Source: an uncultured Kocuria sp. (GTDB lineage: Bacteria > Actinomycetota > Actinomycetes > Actinomycetales > Micrococcaceae). Taken from it: DNA of 36,392 nucleotides. A model generated the notes under the pieces. It made no database searches, had not been told where the DNA came from, and saw only the letters and a program-made list of their open reading frames with translations. Where the stretch lies: assembly GCF_947500125.1 (NCBI RefSeq), contig NZ_CANMRA010000034.1:1-36392 (forward strand). Reading direction: 5' to 3'. Shown piece after piece: positions 31,428-36,392 of the stretch (its first letter is position 1; each line of letters begins with the position of its first letter). A program made the position numbers and the translations under genes.

Positions 31428-33122
31428 ATGTCCGACCTGTTCGAGAACTACGCCACCGACATGGCCGTGGCGGCGGCCTACGACGAGATGTTCACGGCCG
31501 ACCAGAGGGTCCGGCCCGGCTACGACCAGGTCGGCGGGGTCCTGGACGACCTCTCGCTCAGCGACGTCAACACCCGCGCCGACTCCATGGCCCGGTCCTT
31601 CCTCGACCGGGGGGTGACCTTCGACTTCGCGGGGGAGGAGCGCCCCTTCCCGCTGGACATCGTGCCGCGCGTGATCACCGCCGGTGAGTGGGACGTCATC
31701 GAGCGCGGCGTCAAGCAGCGGGTCCGGGCCCTGGAGTGCTTCCTCGACGACGTCTACGGGGAGCAGCGGGTCGTGGCCGACGGGATCGTGCCGAAGGCGC
31801 TGATCACCTCCTCCGCCCACTTCCACCGGGCCGTGTGGGGCTTCCGGCCCGCGGGCGGCGTCCGGATCCACGTGGCGGGCATCGACGTGATCCGGGACCA
31901 GGCGGGGGTGTTCCGGGTCCTCGAGGACAACGTGCGCGTGCCCTCGGGGGTCTCCTACGTGATCGAGAACCGGCGGGCCATGACCAAGGGCCTGCCGGAG
32001 GCGTTCATGTCGCAGCCCATCCGCGCCGTGGAGGCCTATCCGCGGCACCTCTACAAGGCGCTGCGCGCGACGGCCCCGGAGGCCGCGGAGGACCCCACCG
32101 TGGTGGTCCTGACCCCGGGCGTGTTCAACTCGGCCTACTTCGAGCACACCCTGCTGGCCGGGCTCATGGGGGTGGAGCTCGTGGAGGGCCGGGACCTCGT
32201 GGTCCGCGGCGACAAGGTCTACATGCGCACCACCGACGGCGAGCAGCGCGTGGACGTGATCTACAAGCGGATCGACGACGAGTTCGTCGACCCGCTGCAC
32301 TTCCGCTCGGACTCCGCGCTCGGCTGCTCCGGGCTGGTCAACGCGGCCCGGGCCGGGAACGTGACCATCGCCAACGCGATCGGCAACGGCGTGGCCGACG
32401 ACAAGCTCACCTACTCCTACGTCCCCGACCTCATCCGGTACTACCTCGACGAGGAGCCGGTGCTGCCCAACGTGGACACCTACCGGCTGGAGGAGGACGA
32501 GGCCCGCGCCTGGGTCCTGGAGCACCTGGACGAGCTGGTGGTCAAGCCCGTGGACGGGTCCGGCGGCAAGGGCCTGGTGATCGGCCCCCAGGCCACCGAG
32601 GCCGAGCTCGAGGAGCTGCGCGCGAAGGTGCTCGCCGACCCGCGCGGGTGGATCGCGCAGCCGGTGCTGCAGCTGTCCACCGTTCCGACGTTCGCGGAGG
32701 GCGAGTTCAGTCCCCGGCACGTGGACCTGCGGCCCTTCGCGGTGAACAGCGGCGACGAGGTCTACGTGCTGCCCGGGGGACTGACCCGGGTGGCCATGCA
32801 GAAGGGCTCGCTGATCGTCAACTCCTCGCAGGGCGGCGGCTCCAAGGACACCTGGGTGCTCGGACAGCCGCAGACCCAGGACCTCGACCCCGGCCAGGCC
32901 CCGCCCCCGGACGTCGACTCCTCGGTGCACACGTGGCCGGTCTCCGCGTCCTGGCAGGACGAGGGCGACAGTGGCCAGCAACAGCAGCAACAGCAGCAAC
33001 AGCAGCAGCAGCAGCAGGACGTGGCCCGTCCGGGCGCCTCCGGGACGACCGCCGCGCCCACGGCCGCATCCACCACCGCTTCCACCACCGCGACCCGCAC
33101 CGGAGAGGGGCCCACATGCTGA
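31428..33122 (+). CDS. circularly permuted ATP-grasp family protein with polyglutamine tail
   Basis: A 564-residue protein of the circularly permuted ATP-grasp group (DUF404/DUF407). It opens FENYATDMAVAAAYDEMF, with FDFAGEERPFPLDIVPRVI, ECFLDDVYGEQRV, VRIHVAGIDVIRD then VFRVLEDNVRVPSGVSYVIEN, VYKR-equivalent VDVIYKRIDDEF, and the late ATP-binding VVKPVDGSGGKGLVIGP (Lys373). Such proteins are proposed to form amide/peptide bonds with unknown substrates. Residues ~480 onward are a disordered tail with 14 consecutive Gln (517-530) and an Ala/Thr/Ser-rich end. The ATG at 31428 is the first start after an in-frame stop; the ribosome site is weak (AAAGG about 17 bases upstream). It heads a three-gene operon with the alpha-E and transglutaminase proteins. 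Confidence 0.9.
   Translation: MSDLFENYATDMAVAAAYDEMFTADQRVRPGYDQVGGVLDDLSLSDVNTRADSMARSFLDRGVTFDFAGEERPFPLDIVPRVITAGEWDVIERGVKQRVRALECFLDDVYGEQRVVADGIVPKALITSSAHFHRAVWGFRPAGGVRIHVAGIDVIRDQAGVFRVLEDNVRVPSGVSYVIENRRAMTKGLPEAFMSQPIRAVEAYPRHLYKALRATAPEAAEDPTVVVLTPGVFNSAYFEHTLLAGLMGVELVEGRDLVVRGDKVYMRTTDGEQRVDVIYKRIDDEFVDPLHFRSDSALGCSGLVNAARAGNVTIANAIGNGVADDKLTYSYVPDLIRYYLDEEPVLPNVDTYRLEEDEARAWVLEHLDELVVKPVDGSGGKGLVIGPQATEAELEELRAKVLADPRGWIAQPVLQLSTVPTFAEGEFSPRHVDLRPFAVNSGDEVYVLPGGLTRVAMQKGSLIVNSSQGGGSKDTWVLGQPQTQDLDPGQAPPPDVDSSVHTWPVSASWQDEGDSGQQQQQQQQQQQQQQDVARPGASGTTAAPTAASTTASTTATRTGEGPTC
32976..33017 (+). repeat. CAG/CAA tract coding for 14 Gln
   Basis: Fourteen in-frame glutamine codons, CAG with CAA at positions 2, 5 and 8, form a trinucleotide repeat near the 3' end of the ATP-grasp gene. 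Length variation by slippage would keep the frame. Confidence 0.9.
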
Positions 33123-34042
33123 GCCGTATTGCCGAGTCCCTGTTCTGGATCGGCCGCTACGTCGAGCGGGCCGACGGAGTGGCCCGGATCCTCGACGTGC
33201 ACCTCGAGCGCATCACCCAGCTGCCCGTGGGCGAGCAGGAGGCCGAGGTGCGCCGCATCATGGCGGTGATGGGCGTGGAGCCCGGGGACGGCGACTACAG
33301 CGTCCGGTCGATGATCCACGAGCTCGCCTGGAACAAGGACTGCCTAACCTCCATCTCGGGCTCCCTGCACGCCGCCCGCGAGAACGCCCGCCGCGCCCGG
33401 GAGACCGTGTCCTCGGCCATGTGGGAGTCGCTCAACTCCACCTACTACGGTCTGGGCCAGCACCGCCGCGACGTCGTCGGCACCTTCCGGGTCTGCCACT
33501 GGACCATCGAGCGGATGGCGACCGTGCGCGGACAGATCCAGATGACCATGTCCCACGACGAGTCCTGGATGTTCCTGTCCCTGGGCGCGGCGATCGAGCG
33601 GGCGGACATGACGTCCCGGCTGCTGTGGACCCGGTCGACGTCCACGTCCGGCATGTCGTGGGTGTCGATCCTGCACTGCGCCGGCGGCTACGAGGCCTTC
33701 CTGCGCACCCGGTACGGCACGTTCAGCGACGAGTCCGCGACCGAGTTCCTGCTCCTGGACCGGCTCTTCCCGCGCTCGATCCTGCACGCCCTCACCACGG
33801 CGGAGGAGATCCTCGTGGGCCTGGAGCCCGGTCTGCAGCGGGTCGGGTTCAAGGACGACGCGCGCCGCATCATCGGCGAGGCCCGCACGTCCCTGGAGTT
33901 CCACCACGCTCTGGATCTCATCGCCGTGCTGCCCGAGCACCTGAACAACGTCCAGGCCGCGTGCGCCAACGCGTCGGAGGCCGTGAGCTCCAAGTACTTC
34001 TCGCACGCCGTCGAGGCGTCCTGGTTCGGAGGCATGCTGTGA
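33116..34042 (+). CDS. alpha-E domain (DUF403) protein
   Basis: A 308-residue all-helical protein of the alpha-E/DUF403 family. The N-terminus MLSRIAESLFWIGRYVERADGVARILDVHL is the family signature, followed by WNKDCLTSISGSLHAARENARRARETVSSAMWESLNSTY, the middle DESWMFLSLGAAIERADMTSRLLW and FLLLDRLFPRSILHAL. These proteins are always found with ATP-grasp and transglutaminase partners and have no known enzymatic activity. ATG 33116 overlaps the previous gene by seven bases and follows GGAGAGG; its stop overlaps the next GTG. Cytosolic, no signal peptide. Confidence 0.93.
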   Translation: MLSRIAESLFWIGRYVERADGVARILDVHLERITQLPVGEQEAEVRRIMAVMGVEPGDGDYSVRSMIHELAWNKDCLTSISGSLHAARENARRARETVSSAMWESLNSTYYGLGQHRRDVVGTFRVCHWTIERMATVRGQIQMTMSHDESWMFLSLGAAIERADMTSRLLWTRSTSTSGMSWVSILHCAGGYEAFLRTRYGTFSDESATEFLLLDRLFPRSILHALTTAEEILVGLEPGLQRVGFKDDARRIIGEARTSLEFHHALDLIAVLPEHLNNVQAACANASEAVSSKYFSHAVEASWFGGML

Positions 34043-34893
34043 CCCGGCTGAAGATCGACCACGTCACCCGCTACGACTACAACGACAACGTCTCGAAGTC
34101 CTACAACGAGGCCCGGATGACGCCCCTCTCCGACGACGAGCAGGTCGTGCTCGAGGCGGAGCTCACGCTCAGCCCGGGGATCGCCACGGTCAGCAACTAC
34201 CGGGACTACTGGGGCACCCGGGTCGCGGCCTTCGACATCCAGGGACGGCACCGGCACCTGGAGGTCCGCTCCTCGGCCACGGTGGAGGTGCACCGGCACC
34301 CCGGCGACGAGGTCGCCGACGGGCTGAGCTGGGAGGAGCTGGCGACCCCCGAGGTCCTGGACGCGGTCTCCGACTTCGTCCCCCAGACCCCGCTCACCCG
34401 GCTCGGGCCCGAGCTCGAGAAGGTCGCCGAGGAGATCCGCCGTGAGTCGGCCGATCCGGCCGCCGCGGCGGCCGCGATCTTCAGCGGCATCGCGACGCAC
34501 ATGCAGTACGTGCCGGGGGTCACCGGCGTCCACACCGACGCGGAGGCCGCCTGGCGGGAGGCCAAGGGCGTGTGCCAGGACCTCGCGCACGTGGCTCTGG
34601 GCATGATGCGGCACATCGGCATCCCCGCCCGGTACGTCTCCGGCTACCTGCACCCGGACTACGAGGCGGGCATCGGCGCGACCGTGCCGGGGGAGTCCCA
34701 CGCGTGGGTCGAGTGGTGGAACGACCGCTGGTACGCCTACGACCCCACCAACCACACGCAGCTCACCGACTTCCACGTCACGGTGGCCCGCGGCCGCGAC
34801 TACACCGACGTCACTCCGCTGAAGGGCATGGTCACCGGTGGCGGAGGCACCTCGGGGCTCCAGGTCCAGGTCGAGGTCACGCAGACCGCCTGA
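34039..34893 (+). CDS. transglutaminase-like protein, operon partner of ATP-grasp/alpha-E
   Basis: A 284-residue protein with an N-terminal beta domain (RLKIDHVTRYDYNDNVSKSYNEARMTPLSDDEQ, typical of the bacterial transglutaminase N-region) and a transglutaminase/cysteine-protease core. The triad is C179 in KGVCQDLAH, H221 in GESHAWVEWW and D235 in YAYDPTNH, all present. No signal peptide, so it acts in the cytoplasm. Bacterial proteins of this fold are mostly peptidases or amide-transfer enzymes. The GTG at 34039 overlaps the alpha-E stop (GTGA). The three-gene set is conserved as a unit and is thought to synthesise and process a peptide or amide product; the actual product is unknown. Confidence 0.92.
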   Translation: MTRLKIDHVTRYDYNDNVSKSYNEARMTPLSDDEQVVLEAELTLSPGIATVSNYRDYWGTRVAAFDIQGRHRHLEVRSSATVEVHRHPGDEVADGLSWEELATPEVLDAVSDFVPQTPLTRLGPELEKVAEEIRRESADPAAAAAAIFSGIATHMQYVPGVTGVHTDAEAAWREAKGVCQDLAHVALGMMRHIGIPARYVSGYLHPDYEAGIGATVPGESHAWVEWWNDRWYAYDPTNHTQLTDFHVTVARGRDYTDVTPLKGMVTGGGGTSGLQVQVEVTQTA

Positions 34894-34935
34894 CGACGGC
34901 GGGGCCGCCCACCACCTCGCGTCGGTGCGCCGGCC

Positions 34936-35724
34936 TCAGGTGCGGCCGGTGGCGGCCACCGCTGCGGCGATCTCGGCCGGCGGGCCGGACGACGCAGGTC
35001 GCCAGGACGTCAGCACGGCACGGCCGACGAACCGCTCGGTGGCTCCGTAGCGCGGATGGCATGTCGTCAGCGTGAGGATCCGCTCGGTCGGGTCCGCGGT
35101 CGGGGCGTCGGGGTCCGGGGCCAGCACGCGCGTCTCGTCCGGGGCCACGACCTCGCTGCCGCGATAGGTGTAGGTGTAGTACGCCTCGGCCGTGCGCACG
35201 TGGATGTGGTCGCCCGGCCGCAGGGTGTGGACGAGGTCCAGCGCCTTTCCGTTGGACTGCCGGTGGCCGGCGATCGCGACGTTGCCGAGCTCTCCGGGCA
35301 TCGCCGTGGACGGATAGTGACCCAGTCCGAGGGTGTCCAGCACATCGGGATCCGCCCCTTCCGCAACGGGCCGGGCGTAGTCCCGGCCGAACCGTGGCAC
35401 GTAGACGATGCCGATCAGTTCTCCCTGCGGCGGGCGGGCCGTCACCGGAGGTGGTCCTTCGCCCACGCCCTCGGCGGCCGGGACCTCCGCGGAGCGCACC
35501 TGATCGAGCCGGTCGCTCATCCGGGCCACCGCATGTTCCTGAGCCCGTCCCGCGGCGAGATCGGACCACCACAGGTGCCACGCCGGAACCAGCAGGAGCG
35601 TCAGTCCCAGCACCATCAGCAGGACCGGTCCGGCGGTGCGCCGGCGCTCCGCGGCTGTCCGGCCTCCGCTCCGGCTGCGTGTGCCCGGACGGCGCAGGGA
35701 GGTGGTCGCGGCGGCTCGGCGCAC
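34936..35724 (-). CDS. class E sortase
   Basis: A 262-residue membrane-anchored transpeptidase that cleaves a sorting signal and attaches the protein to the cell wall. A basic N-terminus is followed by one membrane helix (GPVLLMVLGLTLLLVPAWHLWW, about 32-53), then the sortase domain: catalytic His154 in VAIAGHRQ, Cys222 in ILTLTTCHP and Arg231 in ATERF. The TLTTCHP block and the LAxTG partner next door point to class E. The GTG at 35724 was chosen because it lies just after the stop of the LAYTG gene and gives a normal-length N-terminus; the frame is open further but would overlap that gene. Ribosome site is weak (GGCGGCGG). Probably co-transcribed with its substrate. Confidence 0.88.
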   Translation of the reverse strand: MRRAAATTSLRRPGTRSRSGGRTAAERRRTAGPVLLMVLGLTLLLVPAWHLWWSDLAAGRAQEHAVARMSDRLDQVRSAEVPAAEGVGEGPPPVTARPPQGELIGIVYVPRFGRDYARPVAEGADPDVLDTLGLGHYPSTAMPGELGNVAIAGHRQSNGKALDLVHTLRPGDHIHVRTAEAYYTYTYRGSEVVAPDETRVLAPDPDAPTADPTERILTLTTCHPRYGATERFVGRAVLTSWRPASSGPPAEIAAAVAATGRT

Positions 35725-35737
35725 GGGTGCCGCCGCC

Positions 35738-36392
35738 TCAGACGCGCTTGAGGCGCAGGACCGCACCCAGGGAGAGCAGCAGCGCGCCGAGACCACCCGC
35801 GGTCAGGACGCCGCTCCCGACGCCGGTGTAGGCCAAGGACTGCGGCATCGCCGGCGTGCTCGCGGGCGCCCCGGAGGCGGCGACCCCGGTTCCCTCCTCC
35901 GGCGGTGTCTGCGTGGGGGCCCCCGCGGCAGCCGCAGGGGACACCACCGTGGCATCGGTCGCGGACGTGCGCGCGGCGGCGACCGGGCGCTCGGACCCGA
36001 CCACGGGCGCACGGTCCGGCCCCGTGCGCAGGACGGACACGTCCGGCAGGGCTACGACGTCGACCGTCCGCGGCGCCAGCGGCTCGGGACCGTGGACGCC
36101 CGGGGACGTCGAGGGCGGAGCGGGAGTCTGCCCCAAGGACGGAGTGCCGGGCGTCCGGTCCGGCGACACCGGAGTGGGAGCGAGGTCGCCGCTCTTGGTG
36201 TCGTCGGTGTGCCCTGGGATGGTGCCGTCGTCGCTGCCGTGGCCGTCGTCGTCGTGGCCGTTGCCGGGGGTGGTGCCGTCGCTGCCCTGGCCGCCGTTGC
36301 CCTGGGTGCCGTTGCCGTCGTGGCCGTTGCCGGGGGTGGTGCCGTCGCTGCCCTGGCCGCCGTTGCCCTGGGTGCCGTTGCCGTCGTGGCCG
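35738..36392 (-). CDS. LAYTG-anchored surface protein, N-terminus beyond window
   Basis: The C-terminal part of a cell-wall protein; the frame stays open to the window edge, so the N-terminus and signal peptide are missing. The end carries a full sorting signal: LAYTG, then a hydrophobic helix (GVLTAGGLGALLLSLGAVL) and a basic tail (RLKRV). LAxTG is the motif class E sortases recognise, and such a sortase is the next gene downstream (13 bases). Before it is a long Pro/Thr/Ala-rich wall-spanning stretch, and the upstream visible part consists of 22-residue Gly/Asn/Asp-rich repeats (GHDGNGTQGNGGQGSDGTTP and GN) coded by perfect 66-bp repeats. The function is structural or adhesive; what lies N-terminal cannot be told. 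Confidence 0.85.
   Translation of the reverse strand, partial: GHDGNGTQGNGGQGSDGTTPGNGHDGNGTQGNGGQGSDGTTPGNGHDDDGHGSDDGTIPGHTDDTKSGDLAPTPVSPDRTPGTPSLGQTPAPPSTSPGVHGPEPLAPRTVDVVALPDVSVLRTGPDRAPVVGSERPVAAARTSATDATVVSPAAAAGAPTQTPPEEGTGVAASGAPASTPAMPQSLAYTGVGSGVLTAGGLGALLLSLGAVLRLKRV
36251..36392. repeat. perfect 66-bp tandem repeats in the surface-protein gene
   Basis: Two identical 66-bp units (36251-36316 and 36317-36382) and the beginning of a third (from 36383) run off the window edge. Each codes for a 22-residue Gly-rich repeat. The identity between copies shows recent expansion, so copy number likely varies between strains. Confidence 0.9.

Noticed and set aside
30300-32999. Long 899-codon minus-strand open frame spanning two genes
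   Set aside because: Only its 3' third (30300-31199) is the GT2 gene; the rest is antisense to the ATP-grasp gene, whose protein has clear family motifs.
32971-34038. Asn/Ser-rich start of a plus-strand frame at the CAG tract
   Set aside because: It is the +1 reading of the polyglutamine repeat; the real gene here is alpha-E, and the same frame only becomes coding at the transglutaminase GTG 34039.
36251-36392. Possible CRISPR array
   Set aside because: The repeats are contiguous without spacers and in frame, coding for a Gly-rich protein repeat.

Overview
The window is very GC-rich with dense, tightly packed genes, many GTG starts, ATGA/GTGA stop-start overlaps and strong hairpins at convergent gene ends. 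Together with a class E sortase beside an LAxTG surface protein and the ATP-grasp/alpha-E/transglutaminase trio, this points to a high-GC Gram-positive actinobacterium. My best guess is Micrococcaceae, possibly Kocuria-like; that is an inference from composition and gene content, not a database match. No rRNA, tRNA, insertion sequence, phage gene or CRISPR array was seen, and no gene-free stretch exceeds 300 bases.

Layout. 1-5.8 kb: a 5'-truncated GT4 glycosyltransferase, an MpaB/DUF2236 oxygenase-like protein, an unknown protein, an SDR oxidoreductase and a divergent aldehyde dehydrogenase. 5.8-7.7 kb: a stand-alone BTAD regulator and a Tat-exported six-repeat beta-propeller lectin-like protein. 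7.9-12.7 kb: a translationally coupled pair (membrane-anchored HIRAN protein, then ABC1/UbiB kinase-like protein), a divergent membrane protein of unknown function and a 67-aa conserved-looking small protein. 12.8-17.4 kb: the M1 aminopeptidase PepN, a DUF2243/CtaG-like membrane pair, and a STAS protein coupled to a small Cys-motif protein.

17.6-31.2 kb is the most interesting part: a glycan locus that carries every enzymatic activity needed to make ADP-D-glycero-D-manno-heptose, packaged in unusual fusions. These are GT2-GmhB phosphatase, GT4-GmhA isomerase and an HldE-type kinase/adenylyltransferase. They sit with two GT9 (heptosyltransferase family) proteins, another GT-B transferase, a carbamoyltransferase, a pyruvyltransferase-like protein, a UDP-glucuronate decarboxylase-like SDR and two GT2 enzymes on the opposite strand. 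Heptose nucleotide pathways are classically Gram-negative LPS pathways, so here the product is probably a heptose-containing, carbamoylated and perhaps pyruvylated envelope glycan or secreted glycoconjugate. The first two genes look leaderless, and most genes from the carbamoyltransferase to the second GT9 overlap, indicating one transcript.

31.4-34.9 kb holds a three-gene operon of ATP-grasp, alpha-E and transglutaminase proteins; the ATP-grasp protein ends in a 14-residue polyglutamine tract. 34.9-36.4 kb holds a class E sortase and, just upstream in the same direction, its likely LAYTG substrate. That substrate has perfect 66-bp Gly/Asn-rich repeats running off the window edge.
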